64,000 nucleotides of DNA from Nitrobacter sp. NHB1 (GTDB lineage Bacteria; Pseudomonadota; Alphaproteobacteria; Rhizobiales; Xanthobacteraceae): positions 1,054,001 through 1,118,000 of the forward strand of contig NZ_JBAMDA010000001.1 of the NCBI RefSeq assembly GCF_036964665.1, written 5' to 3'. The notes beneath the pieces are model-generated. The model ran no database searches and was not told the origin of the DNA. It saw nothing but the letters and a program-made list of their open reading frames with translations. Below are positions 35,821 to 44,667 of this stretch, piece after piece. The translations under genes and the position numbers were made by a program. Position 1 is the stretch's first letter; each line of letters starts with the position of its first letter.

Positions 35821-36351
35821 ATGAAACAAGGGATCAGATACTATCGCGACGGCGTCGAAATCGACGAGCACGAAGCCCTTTCAAATGGGATACTGCGCGA
35901 TGGCGTAACTTTGTCAGTACCAACCTCGATGCGAGACTCCTCGTCGTTAGGTCCGTTGCAGCGCGCCGTAGCGGCCGATGCTGATCGGCGCGCCCGTGTC
36001 CGCGACGCGTTCGGTGGTCAAGCAGGTCACCGCCCTGGATATGCGTTGGCGACGAGCGATCAGGCGGCACAGGATGCAAAGGCAAGGGCTTATTCCGCTT
36101 ATGATAGCGAGCGCGAAAATGCGTGGCGCAGCCCACGCCAAAACGGCGGTCCGACCTTTCCGGAGGATCAGCGGAGCAATTGGTCAACGCGCGACGGCAT
36201 CGTTGTTAAAGACACTGGGCCAGGGCCGCGAACTCAACGTCGTCTCGAGACGGTAAACGCCAACGACGCGACCCGCGATCACTCACGTGTTATGCAGGAA
36301 GTCTATGGCGCTTACGACCACGAACTCGCTCAGAGGTGGAGGCACAAATGA
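35821..36351 (+). CDS. Hypothetical phage-type protein
   Basis: The 176-aa protein has a GIRYYRDGVEIDEHEAL N terminus and two similar segments, AYSAYDSERENAWR and VYGAYDHELAQRWR, one near the middle and one at the end. It is polar, with no membrane segment. It follows terL by 30 bases and its stop overlaps the next start (ATGA), so it belongs to the packaging operon. Function unknown. Confidence 0.65.
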   Translation: MKQGIRYYRDGVEIDEHEALSNGILRDGVTLSVPTSMRDSSSLGPLQRAVAADADRRARVRDAFGGQAGHRPGYALATSDQAAQDAKARAYSAYDSERENAWRSPRQNGGPTFPEDQRSNWSTRDGIVVKDTGPGPRTQRRLETVNANDATRDHSRVMQEVYGAYDHELAQRWRHK

Positions 36352-37211
36352 ACGAGCGCCCAGAACCGACAAGCGAAGAATGCTCGCTTGAGCAACGCAT
36401 TTCGGTTGCGCTCAATGATGAAAACGCCAGCAGTGCGGCGTGGACTAAATTGATTGACGAAGTCGAGGCGGCCGCCGCTGCCGCCGACGCGACCGCGACG
36501 AATCTCCGATCTGAATCACTTGATCTTGTTTCGATGCCCGATATCGGCGACGTGCATCATCGCATCGTCAATGCCGAGATGACCCGTGACCGACTGAGTA
36601 ACATAATGCCAAAGTTGCGGGACAAGCTAAGCGCAGCCTTGTACGCCGAGCGATGCGAGCGCTGGTATGCAGATTGCGAGTGCGTCCAAGCACGTCTCGA
36701 CGAAGCCATGTCAATGTTTCGGGGGTACCCCGACCATGCGCAGGCGATTGCCGACACGTTCGCGCTCGCAGCACAGGTCGATACGGAAGTTGATCGCATC
36801 AACGCCTCCGCGCCCGACGGGGTGCACACGCGGCTCAAGCCCGTCGAACTCCAAGCGCGCGGTCTTGATCGCTTTGATCGGAATCATCCCTCGTTGGCTG
36901 CTACCGTTGAACTGGGCTGCTGGGACGATTCCAGCCGCAAGCTTTGGCCATTACGGCACTCCAATTCGCTTGCGGTTGCGGTTGCCGCGAGCATGATCGT
37001 TCCTTATCACCCGGGCGGATCATGGGCTGACCCGGACGTTCAAGCGCTGCGAAGAGCAGAAATCGAGAAGCAGCAAGGGGAGATTGCCGCTTATCACGAA
37101 CGGGCAGCAAGCGATCAGGAGGAGCGGCTCAATCGCGAGGAGCGCGAACGCTTTGTTGGCAGAGCGGGAGCGGATAAGGCGTCGATGCCAGCCTTAAAAC
37201 GGACCGTTTGA
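36348..37211 (+). CDS. Hypothetical coiled-coil protein of the packaging operon
   Basis: The 287-aa acidic protein has long helical stretches (residues ~15-130, and an E/Q/R-rich helix at ~225-260), and a middle region with HPSLAATVELGCWDDSSRKLWP. It is translationally coupled to the preceding gene through ATGA. It is the last gene of the terS-terL series. It might be a scaffold-like or structural relic, but no family is recognised. Confidence 0.6.
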   Translation: MNERPEPTSEECSLEQRISVALNDENASSAAWTKLIDEVEAAAAAADATATNLRSESLDLVSMPDIGDVHHRIVNAEMTRDRLSNIMPKLRDKLSAALYAERCERWYADCECVQARLDEAMSMFRGYPDHAQAIADTFALAAQVDTEVDRINASAPDGVHTRLKPVELQARGLDRFDRNHPSLAATVELGCWDDSSRKLWPLRHSNSLAVAVAASMIVPYHPGGSWADPDVQALRRAEIEKQQGEIAAYHERAASDQEERLNREERERFVGRAGADKASMPALKRTV

Positions 37212-37592
37212 ACGCCACCAGCGGTGCACGCGCCTTTATCACTATCATTCGGAATGGAGTGTTTATTGGAGCCGCGAAGGGAATCGAACCTTCGCACTCA
37301 GCTTGGGAACGCCACGCGCTTCGCATGGAGGTCATCGGCGAAGATTCCCGGCGAGAAAGTCGTGAACAAAATCAATGCGCTTGATTGGACGCCTCATGGT
37401 CGCAGCTCGAAAGGATGCGATTCGCGATCTTCATGAGATGCCGGACGTCAGGCCCGTCTGGGTCCGCCAAAATTGAGGGGATTCATGAGACTCTAAAGAG
37501 AGCGGTTGATTGCGGAAAAAGGCGAACAGGCTAATGAATGGACGCACGATCATCCCGCCGTCGTGATTGCACTGTGAATAATTCAGAAACGA
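37212..37592. other. Non-coding stretch with a tRNA relic
   Basis: About 380 bases with no convincing gene. It contains the tRNA-Gly-like fragment described separately and precedes the anti-phage deaminase gene; a regulatory RNA for that gene could lie in this or the following 230 bases, but I cannot demonstrate one. Confidence 0.4.
37267..37315 (-). pseudogene. 3' fragment of a tRNA-Gly(CCC)-like gene
   Basis: On the minus strand the sequence reads gttcccaagc (anticodon loop with CCC), then a T arm gaaggttcgattccctt and an end ggctcca. The phrase ttcccaagctga with its T arm matches tRNA-Gly(CCC). The 5' half is missing, one T-stem pair is an A-C mismatch and the acceptor strand is one base short, so it is not functional. 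It may be the relic of another element's attachment site. Confidence 0.55.
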
Positions 37593-37775
37593 TTAGCTCT
37601 TCACAGCTAAATTGGGCTTACTAGAACAATCGTTCCTATGATTCCCGTGTGCCGAGCGTGCTTGGCTTTTTTCGTCGTCCAATTCCTGGATACGGCGCAC
37701 AGCCTGAACAACGTCTCTTTCGAGCCATCCTGGCTCTAATTTCATACTATCCATGAAGCGTCTCCCTGTCGTCAC
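37593..37775 (-). CDS. Small hypothetical protein, divergent from avcD
   Basis: A 60-codon frame (possible start also at 37754 or 37745) encodes MKLEPGWLERDVVQAVRRIQELDDEK and a polar tail. The EPGWLER opening is seen in small proteins of rhizobial phages and islands (from memory). It ends in the intergenic stretch and is divergent from the deaminase gene 50 bases away. Function unknown. Confidence 0.45.
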   Translation of the reverse strand: MTTGRRFMDSMKLEPGWLERDVVQAVRRIQELDDEKSQARSAHGNHRNDCSSKPNLAVKS

Positions 37776-37825
37776 AGAAATGGAACTTCGCGTTGACCGT
37801 GGCGCATACGATCTAGGATGCGATA

Positions 37826-39394
37826 GTGAATCAAATTAGCGAGACTAGGTCTAGTTCCAACTTCGAAGAAGACCTTCCCTTTGATGACCATCCTGAACTG
37901 ATCTTGGGCTTAGTTGGCCCCGTTGGCGTCGACTTAAAAGCTGTAACCGATGAACTAATCGATGCGCTACGGGAGGTCGGATACGGTTCACAGGTATTTC
38001 GGATCACAGACCTCATGCGCGAAGTTAAGACAGGTCTTCCGCTTGATGCTACTGGATACATTGAGTCGTACCAACAGCGGATTTCTTACGCAAATAAAGT
38101 AAGAGAGCAATTGCGTCGGAACGATGCATTAGCGATTCTCTCCATTAGCGCGATCAGGCAGTTCAGAGAGGCGACAGGCGGTAGCGTTGAGCGGCCTATT
38201 TCGAAGCAAGCCTACATAATCCGGCAGTTCAAACGACCCGAAGAAATCAAACTGATGCGGGCAGTCTACGGGCGTCAGTTCATTCAGGTATCTGCGTACG
38301 AACCGCAATTTTATCGCAAGCGTCGTATCGCCGTTAAGGAAACTCAATCCAAAAAGCGGCTCGGCTCAACCGCGGACGCTGAAAATGATGCCAACTCGCT
38401 TGTCAAGCGAGACGAAATGGAGGGTGACACAAGACACGGCCAAAATGTCCGCGACGCTTTCCCGCTCGCGGACGTGTTTGTTGAATCCCCTGATCGCAAG
38501 TCATGCAAGGAAACCGTTGGCCGTTTTATTCGCGCGCTTTTTGGCGACAACCATGTATCTCCGACCCACGATGAGTATGGGATGTATCTTGCAAAGACAG
38601 CATCACTAAGATCGTCGGCACTGACACGACAAGTCGGCGCGGCAATTTTTCGCCCAACCGGCGAGATAGTTTCGCTCGGGTGCAACGAGGTACCAAAAGC
38701 GAACGGCGGGACATATTGGAGCGGCGATCATGTTGACCACAGAGACTTCGTTGTCGGGCGGGATCCAAACGACGAAAAGAAGCGCGAACTTGTGACGGAT
38801 TTCATCAATCGCATGTTCAATGCCGGCCTTCTTTCGAAAGATCAATGTGGAAATAGAGACCCCCTTACACTAGCGGATGAATGGTTGGGTGACGACTCGG
38901 CTTACGGCTTGAAGGACTCGAAAGTGATGGACCTTATTGAGTTCGGGCGCGACATCCATGCGGAAATGTCTGCCATAACAGACGCCGCGCGTAACGGATT
39001 GCCGATTGCGGGGGCGACGTTATACTGCACGACGTTTCCCTGCCATTTATGCGCAAAACACATCGTTGCGGCTGGAATAAAGCGCGTTGTGTCAATCGAG
39101 CCTTATCCGAAAAGTTACGCGGAGGAGCTGCATTCTGATTCGATTGAGGTTGATGGCGATGGCGATGGCCATCGCGTAAACTTCCAACGATTCCTAGGAA
39201 TCTCACCTTATCGTTATAGAGAGCTTTTCGAGAAGGGAAAACGCAAGTACTCGACCGGCGAAGCACAGCAATGGAATCGCGGCGAGCGGAAACCAATGAT
39301 TGACGTCATTTACCCGTCATACTTTCAGGCCGAGATGCATGTCGTTAGCCTGCTTGAGCCGCGACTTGCCGCGCTGAATAAGTGCACCCGATAG
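37826..39394 (+). CDS. avcD: AvcD/DCD-type anti-phage dCTP deaminase
   Basis: The 522-aa protein has a P-loop kinase-like N-terminal domain (GLVGPVGVDLKAV, residues 28-40) and a C-terminal zinc-dependent deaminase domain with HAE (378-380) and PCHLC (405-409). It also carries the family pieces SSALTRQVGAAIF and SLGCNEVPKANGGTYW. This two-domain layout and length match the AvcD/DCD defence proteins, which convert dCTP/dCMP to deoxyuridine nucleotides when a phage shuts down transcription, starving it of dCTP. In Vibrio a neighbouring RNA (AvcI) holds the enzyme inactive. The start is a GTG at 37826. It is island cargo, probably directed against competing phages. Confidence 0.88.
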   Translation: MNQISETRSSSNFEEDLPFDDHPELILGLVGPVGVDLKAVTDELIDALREVGYGSQVFRITDLMREVKTGLPLDATGYIESYQQRISYANKVREQLRRNDALAILSISAIRQFREATGGSVERPISKQAYIIRQFKRPEEIKLMRAVYGRQFIQVSAYEPQFYRKRRIAVKETQSKKRLGSTADAENDANSLVKRDEMEGDTRHGQNVRDAFPLADVFVESPDRKSCKETVGRFIRALFGDNHVSPTHDEYGMYLAKTASLRSSALTRQVGAAIFRPTGEIVSLGCNEVPKANGGTYWSGDHVDHRDFVVGRDPNDEKKRELVTDFINRMFNAGLLSKDQCGNRDPLTLADEWLGDDSAYGLKDSKVMDLIEFGRDIHAEMSAITDAARNGLPIAGATLYCTTFPCHLCAKHIVAAGIKRVVSIEPYPKSYAEELHSDSIEVDGDGDGHRVNFQRFLGISPYRYRELFEKGKRKYSTGEAQQWNRGERKPMIDVIYPSYFQAEMHVVSLLEPRLAALNKCTR

Positions 39395-39431
39395 TGCGAA
39401 GTGCGAAGTCTCGCCACGAGTCTTGGCTCAA

Positions 39432-39582
39432 CTAAGCAGTGAACCTATTTAATTGCGCGTGGCCTATCGGATGACTGTCCACTGCCCGTCTTGCGGCTTC
39501 ACCGGTTCTATCGTCCCGGTGACCAAAGCGATTAGAGAGACTAGCAAGTCCAGCGACAACGTTGGCAAGATCGTCATGCTGT
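39432..39582 (-). pseudogene. Remnant of a terminase large-subunit C terminus
   Basis: The minus frame reads QHDDLANVVAGLASLSNRFG, closely similar to AHDDVANVVAGLSSLANQHN at the end of the TerL gene at 34165-35790, but with no nuclease or ATPase part. It is followed by the usual polar tail and a stop. It shows that a second, related terminase gene once lay here on the opposite strand. Confidence 0.65.
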
Positions 39583-39635
39583 GACGGGACTTCGAACCAC
39601 GCGGGCCTGGTCATCGTCACCCGCGATCCGATGCG

Positions 39636-39817
39636 CATCGCTTCGTGATCCTGCCGAAGCGCTGGATCGTCGAGCGCTAGGCCAGCATGGATCATGTCGA
39701 AACCAACGCCTGGCACGCGACTTCGAATGCTACGCAATAACCGTCGCAAACTTCGTCCGCCTCGCCATGATCCGCATCATGCTCAAGCGACTGACCAAGC
39801 CAAGCCATCGCTCATAA
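39636..39817 (+). pseudogene. C-terminal remnant of an IS5-family transposase
   Basis: The plus strand reads HRFVILPKRWIVER, then a stop and a frame change, then NQRLARDFECYAITVANF and VRLAMIRIMLKRL before the stop at 39817. FVxLPxRWxVER and RRLARDFE...AMIRxMLxRL are the C-terminal signatures of IS5-group DDE transposases. The catalytic core and terminal repeats are gone. It abuts the terminase remnant, so the insertion probably disrupted that gene. Confidence 0.7.
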
Positions 39818-39942
39818 ACCGTGGTCGGCGAGTGCAGGCGACGAAATGAGCGTGACAAACGCTGCGATCAAGAGACGGTTGGCGTTCGCTTCACTTGATC
39901 TTGGCGGTCTTTCCTTGGCTTGGAGCGTATCCGAGAGCAGCC

Positions 39943-40311
39943 TCACGCCACCTTACCTTGACGCGTACTTCCGGGGAGGCCCCCGGAAAAGAAAAAAATC
40001 GTGAGCAGTAGCGATGTGTCCTCGATTCCCCGGATCGAGTGCGGGACGCCCCCTTGGAGATACACCCATTGGCCGCTCGAAAGTTCAAGTGTCGTTTCAG
40101 GCAAGCTGAGCAATGCCCGGCCTTCCAGGCAATGCAGCGTGATGGGGCCATCAACTTGGTGGGTCTTGATATCCACGCCAGCATGAACAACGAGGCGTAC
40201 GACTTCGAACGCTTCCGATTTGACGATGGCGGTTGTCCGCGCATCTTTCAGATTTGACCCCAATGGTGCGAGGTCAAAAACTTCTCCGGGGCTGGCGTGG
40301 TGCATTGCCAT
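39943..40311 (-). CDS. Cupin-domain protein
   Basis: The 122-aa protein is a small beta-barrel cupin: VVRLVVHAGVDIKTHQVDGPITLHCLEGRALLSL, then LSSGQWVYLQGGVPHSIRGIEDTSLLLTI. The usual two-His metal motif is partly kept (HQVDGPITLHCLEG, later PHSIRG). The start at 40311 follows AGGGAG; longer forms are open to 40401. Its ligand is unknown. It is island cargo rather than phage core. Confidence 0.75.
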   Translation of the reverse strand: MAMHHASPGEVFDLAPLGSNLKDARTTAIVKSEAFEVVRLVVHAGVDIKTHQVDGPITLHCLEGRALLSLPETTLELSSGQWVYLQGGVPHSIRGIEDTSLLLTIFFFSGGLPGSTRQGKVA

Positions 40312-40375
40312 TGCTGTCATCTCCCTCTGCATTATGGGCGGGTCACTAAACGAGTGTTGGTGCAGGACAGTGACT

Positions 40376-40948
40376 CTATCTACCCGTCGGTCGTCGTCCA
40401 AACCGATACATATCAGGCGGCTCGCGAAGTTGCGGTAAGCCTTTCGGACGATCTGGATAAATGAACTCTTCGCCGCGTAACCATCGCCCGTCGAAGCGGT
40501 CCCAAAACTGAATAGCGTCTAGCTGAACCGCGAACTCGTAAACGCACCACGTCCCATCTCGCTCAATGCGTTCGCCGGTCCCATCAAATGGAAGGCTGTT
40601 CATTTTGCAAACCGCTTCGATAAATCCCCAATGCGCGCGAATATAGCTGTCTTCAAGTGCGACATGGTAGGGGCGCGATCTCTTCCACCGATATTCGCCG
40701 CCACCGCGTTGATGAAAATCCTTCCGCTGCATCAAGAACTCGGGCAGCCGGGCGATGCCGTTGGCAATGCGCCGCGCCTCATCGGATGTCAGATGGTTAT
40801 GCGCGAAGCCGATGCCTTGCAGATCGTCGCGGAACGGCACGTATGCGAGCGGCACGCCCTTGGCGTCACTGACAACGAATGGCCCCACGCCGTCCCGTTG
40901 GACTTGCCACGGGGGCGGAAACCGTCGTTTAGGACCGCTTGACTCCAT
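40376..40948 (-). CDS. Hypothetical protein with a Bradyrhizobium-type small domain
   Basis: The 190-aa protein has an N-terminal ~75-residue part (PFVVSDAKGVPLAYVPFRDD, then LTSDEARRIANGIARLPEFL) that resembles a small domain common in Bradyrhizobium proteins, and a C-terminal ~105-residue part (YHVALEDSYIRAHWGFIEAV) I do not recognise. The ATG at 40948 is chosen; the open frame to 41146 is Arg-rich and overlaps the divergent gene. Confidence 0.6.
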   Translation of the reverse strand: MESSGPKRRFPPPWQVQRDGVGPFVVSDAKGVPLAYVPFRDDLQGIGFAHNHLTSDEARRIANGIARLPEFLMQRKDFHQRGGGEYRWKRSRPYHVALEDSYIRAHWGFIEAVCKMNSLPFDGTGERIERDGTWCVYEFAVQLDAIQFWDRFDGRWLRGEEFIYPDRPKGLPQLREPPDMYRFGRRPTGR

Positions 40949-40998
40949 CAGAACAAAATAAGAACATGTATCTTGCCCGGTCAAGACGGAATAGCGGC

Positions 40999-41199
40999 AT
41001 GAAGACCGAACGACGGCCCGATCAAGCGGAAGCCGAGACTTTAGAGGCCGCAGTAGCGCAGGCGATTGAGGCCTGCGACGGTGATTTGCGCGCAACCATC
41101 CGGGCGTTGCTCGTGGCGAACGAATTTCTAGAAGCGCAAATCTCACAAGGATACCGGCGCGGCGTGAGGCACGGAAGATTTAATACCTATTCGGGATAA
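40999..41199 (+). CDS. Small helical hypothetical protein
   Basis: The 66-aa acidic protein contains AIEACDGDLRATIRALLVANEFLEAQI and ends with RHGRFNTYSG, a pattern seen in many small Bradyrhizobium proteins (from memory). It starts at ATG 40999 in the divergent region with the preceding gene and leads a short plus-strand series. Function unknown. Confidence 0.6.
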   Translation: MKTERRPDQAEAETLEAAVAQAIEACDGDLRATIRALLVANEFLEAQISQGYRRGVRHGRFNTYSG

Positions 41200-41204
41200 C
41201 GGCG

Positions 41205-41357
41205 ATGGGCTGGCGCTCGCAAGAGAATTACGAACTGACCAATGAACGCGACTTCAATCGTCTGCCGTTGCGTGATCGGAGGATCATTCAAAGGGCTGGA
41301 TGGGTTGCAGCGCTGGTGATTGTGTTTGCCTGGATCGTGGCCGGTCATTTCAGGTGA
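41205..41357 (+). CDS. Small single-pass membrane protein
   Basis: A 50-codon frame five bases after the previous stop encodes a polar N terminus (NYELTNERDFNRLPLRDRR) and one membrane helix (AGWVAALVIVFAWIVAGHF) at the very C terminus. This layout, a tail-anchored peptide in a small operon, is coherent, although the protein is too short for family recognition. Confidence 0.55.
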   Translation: MGWRSQENYELTNERDFNRLPLRDRRIIQRAGWVAALVIVFAWIVAGHFR

Positions 41358-41364
41358 CCGCATA

Positions 41365-41664
41365 ATGGTCGATGTAACTTATCACGTGGCACTCCCGCTC
41401 GGCATGGGCGAAGACGGTCCTGAGCCGCGCGAAGCGGTTGAATGCACGAGCGCAAGCGCAGCCATCATGCGCGCCGAAAGGCTTGCGCGGACTGAGGGAC
41501 ATATCGGCGCTGTGGCGTTCAGTCGTACAGGCGATCCGGGTAGCGGCGAGTTCGGGGACGCTGTTTTCCAAATGGAGAATTTAGGCGGACGGCGAGTTCC
41601 ACCAACGAAAAGTGACTTGGCGCACGAAGCCACGACCTGCAAACTGCCTTATGGCCTCTTCTAA
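41365..41664 (+). CDS. Small hypothetical protein
   Basis: The 99-aa protein (ATG 41365, seven bases after the preceding stop) reads MVDVTYHVALPLGMGEDGPEPREAVECTS and SAAIMRAERLARTEGHIGAVAFSRTGDP. It resembles a short Bradyrhizobium family found near the genes around it. No membrane segment or catalytic motif. Confidence 0.6.
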   Translation: MVDVTYHVALPLGMGEDGPEPREAVECTSASAAIMRAERLARTEGHIGAVAFSRTGDPGSGEFGDAVFQMENLGGRRVPPTKSDLAHEATTCKLPYGLF

Positions 41665-41744
41665 ACGAAAATCAGGGCAGGCAACGAAAGGTGATCTACC
41701 TGCCGCGCGGCCCAGCGACCCCGCTCGAAGTGAATTGATAGAGA

Positions 41745-43679
41745 ATGCACATTGCGATTGACCGTCAAGCGCAATGCATGGGATCAACTTACGCGAGTGG
41801 GCGATTTCGGATAACCAGGAATTTCGAACTTCGTTCACTCGCTGTTGGGCGATTAGGAAGTCTTTTGTTTTTTGCAAGTATTATGGTGGCAAGGCTCATG
41901 GCGGACGACGAAAACGATCAATCCGCGGAATCGCATGTAACACCCGAAAGTCAAAAGAGAGCTTCTGGTGTTTTTCAACGTATCAGAAAACGCGCTAACA
42001 CGCTTTCCTATTTACGGCCGTTCGGTCAAATTATCATCGTCGCCATTGCGTGCCTCGTTCTGGCGTTTGCTCTGCTCTGGCTCTTAGACAAAATATTCTA
42101 CTACTATCTCGCGCGGACTTATGTTGATCAAATTGCGCAGACGTTTGACCTCAACCCGCATCTGGCCAACGCCCTCGTATTGGCAACATTTTTCATGGCG
42201 GTCATTTTCGGCCGATTGATTTGGTCATTGTCGAAGACGACACGAAGAATAGGTGTTGCGGGATTTGCTGTCCTCCTGATTGGACATTCGATTCTGCTTT
42301 GGTATGGCGCGCGCGGCGAGCTTATAGACCGCGCAGGTAATACTATCAAATGCTATGTGCTTAGCCGTGACGGCAAGGTGACGTACGGCGAGCATGCGGG
42401 AATTGATCCTGCAACAGGTCGGGAGTGCAGGCCCGTCAAACCGAAGCTCGTGGAGCGGTTGCAAGAGTATGCTGCGGGAAAACGCGCTCAGAAAATTGAC
42501 GATCCCAATCCTGTTTTTTTTGACCCACGCAGCGGTGAGCCGATAGTCTGGTATTACAAATCCAAAAACGGTCTAATCGAACTATACGATCTCATGGGCT
42601 TTGAGCCTAACACGGGCGAAGAGTTGCTCCCTGTCACGAAACAGATAGCACAGGATTGGAAAAATCAGTCGCGACGTGGTCCTAGGCTGATAAATGCCCC
42701 TGAGAAATATGTGTTCTTTGATCCGGTCAGTGGCAATTCACAAGCGTGGTACTGGCGCAACGCCGACGGAAGTTACGAGTTTTACGACGCTCCGGGCTTT
42801 CAGCCTCAAACAGGCGAAAAACTAAATGTCGTAACGCGAGATGTCGTTGACGATTGGAAGAGGCACATCGCCCCCGCACATGTCCCTCAGCGAGTTGATC
42901 CGACCAAATACCCGTTCTTCGATCTTACCACGGGAGTTGCACAGGTCTGGTACTGGCGAGCTAAGGATGGGTCCTATGAATTCTATGACGCACCCGGATT
43001 CGAACCGGAAACAGGAGAAAAGCTATCGATTGTCACCCGAGAGGTAGTATCCAAATGGAAAGCTAGCCTTGTACCGCCTGTGACGGCGCAGTCGAGTGCG
43101 CCGGCGGCCGGTCCGTCACCAGCGAACCCTTCGGTGGCAAGCTCAGGCGATCTCGACATCGAGCTTCGGCAGAAGACTGCAATATTTCTGGTGAATTTGT
43201 ATGCTGGCGTGTCTGGCCCGAATAACAAAGTTTTAAAGGAGGCTTCCCGCAATTACGCGGAGCGGGTCGAATATTTTGGTAAAACCTACACACGCGAACA
43301 GGTGTTGGTGGAATTGCAGCGTTCCGATGAGAGATGGCCGATACGATCTTACCGGATGCGAGCAGACAGCTTGGCAATCGATTGCGACAAAGACGCTATG
43401 ACTTGCACCGCGACCGGCTTGTTGGATTTCGATTGCAGGAGTCCTGAAAGAAGCCAGCGTTCTTCGGGAGCAGCTACCTTCGGCTATCTTCTAAAATACT
43501 CTTCGCCAAAAGAGCCGCCGGTAATCGTAGAAGAGAGTGGAGAAGTGAAGGCGCGCCGCATCGAGCCGCTTGCATTTAATGCCGATCCTCAGCAGGTCGT
43601 TGGGGGACAATTGCCACAGGATCAGGAGGCGATCTTACGAGCCATTCTTTCCGGGATGTTCGGTCACATTGGTCATTAA
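41745..43679 (+). CDS. Membrane protein with three tandem WYW/GFxPxTGE repeats
   Basis: The protein has up to 644 aa (a shorter start at 41898 is equally possible). It has three membrane helices (about 95-117, 141-162, 169-188), then three tandem ~55-residue repeats at ~252-307, 318-373 and 386-440. Each unit reads roughly yxFFDpxtGxxxxWYwrxxdGsyEfYDxpGFxPxTGExLxxVTrxvxxxWK. A degenerate fourth precedes them (DPATGRECRPV). A Pro/Ser linker leads to a C-terminal ~170-residue domain (IFLVNLYAGVSGPNNKVLKEA, YAERVEYFGKTYTREQVL). I recognise no named family. Confidence 0.7.
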   Translation: MHIAIDRQAQCMGSTYASGRFRITRNFELRSLAVGRLGSLLFFASIMVARLMADDENDQSAESHVTPESQKRASGVFQRIRKRANTLSYLRPFGQIIIVAIACLVLAFALLWLLDKIFYYYLARTYVDQIAQTFDLNPHLANALVLATFFMAVIFGRLIWSLSKTTRRIGVAGFAVLLIGHSILLWYGARGELIDRAGNTIKCYVLSRDGKVTYGEHAGIDPATGRECRPVKPKLVERLQEYAAGKRAQKIDDPNPVFFDPRSGEPIVWYYKSKNGLIELYDLMGFEPNTGEELLPVTKQIAQDWKNQSRRGPRLINAPEKYVFFDPVSGNSQAWYWRNADGSYEFYDAPGFQPQTGEKLNVVTRDVVDDWKRHIAPAHVPQRVDPTKYPFFDLTTGVAQVWYWRAKDGSYEFYDAPGFEPETGEKLSIVTREVVSKWKASLVPPVTAQSSAPAAGPSPANPSVASSGDLDIELRQKTAIFLVNLYAGVSGPNNKVLKEASRNYAERVEYFGKTYTREQVLVELQRSDERWPIRSYRMRADSLAIDCDKDAMTCTATGLLDFDCRSPERSQRSSGAATFGYLLKYSSPKEPPVIVEESGEVKARRIEPLAFNADPQQVVGGQLPQDQEAILRAILSGMFGHIGH

Positions 43680-43703
43680 GAACGGCGAAGGTCAGTCTCA
43701 GCT

Positions 43704-44039
43704 TTGCCGATCAACCTGCTTTCGCCAATCTCGGCAACGGCGAGGTCTGCCCCACCGGGCAACGCCTGGCGTTTTTTGTGCTGGTTGTTTGGTGATGAAA
43801 TTACTCGTCGATTCTGTGCCGGACTCGCCGGACTCGAAAATGGCCTCACGAAACAAGAGCGCGAAGCTCGCACCGCCGAATTGGGAGCCGAACTCTTAAG
43901 CCTTGAACATACCGAGGAGGCGCTGGTCACGCGCGCCTTGGCTGAACGGCTGGAAGTGCACCGAAGGCTGGGCGCTTCGCCAATGGCTTTGCTCGGCCTC
44001 ACAGCTACGCCCGTGCCGGTGTTGGCAGCAGCCGAATGA
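43704..44039 (+). CDS. Small hypothetical helical protein
   Basis: The 111-aa frame ends with a helical region (ELLSLEHTEEALVTRALAERLEVHRRLGASPMALLGL) of a kind frequent in rhizobial phage and island genes. The N-terminal ~35 residues look less convincing, so the true start may be internal. It follows the repeat-protein gene by 24 bases. Function unknown. Confidence 0.5.
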   Translation: MPINLLSPISATARSAPPGNAWRFLCWLFGDEITRRFCAGLAGLENGLTKQEREARTAELGAELLSLEHTEEALVTRALAERLEVHRRLGASPMALLGLTATPVPVLAAAE

Positions 44040-44667
44040 AATGGAACTTTGGAACTTTCGGATCATGAGTTCTCACGAATCCGTGGGGACTTTGGGTTCC
44101 AAACCAAGGTTCCACCCCGGTTCCATTGGAATCGGCAGGAGCGTCCGTCCTGCTATCCCCGAACGGCGCTAGTTTTGCCCGACGTGGCCCCGACGTGGAT
44201 TTAGATCGGTTTCCAAGGGGTTAGCAGCAGCCTCGGTCCCAAAGCCTCTGTCGGGCCTCTGTCGTCAAAATGGCAATCGAGGGGTGAAAAGTTCCATTCG
44301 GTTCCATTGAGGGAACTCTAGGCTATGGGTTTGGAACTTGAGATCGAACGAGCATGGCATGGGAAGCCCATGCCCTTGGCGGGGCGATTCCGGGCCGTGC
44401 ATGGCGTGCGCTGCGCGCGTTGAAAGAGGAAAGAAATACGCACACAGCACGCATCTGCGCATTGATTCACATCAACGCAGCATCCGCTTCGGCACCTTGC
44501 GACCCTCATGACCCGCATGGCCGAACGGTCGACAGCCAAGGAGTTTCGGAACCCAAAGGCCGGGTGGGGATCAAACGCCATTGCCAACGCGATGCGATGC
44601 GACCGATGGCTTGGCAGCAGGCTAGGCGGCGGAGATAGCCTCTATGTCACCCCGAACCAAGCAAAAG
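44040..44667. other. Gene-poor stretch with ggttcca/tggaac motifs
   Basis: About 630 bases. Several frames of 70-95 codons are open, but none has a good ribosome-binding site, a recognisable product or a consistent reading. The sequence has repeated ggttcca, gttccat and ggaactt words (44041-44145 and 44288-44340). I see no RNA gene. Confidence 0.4.
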
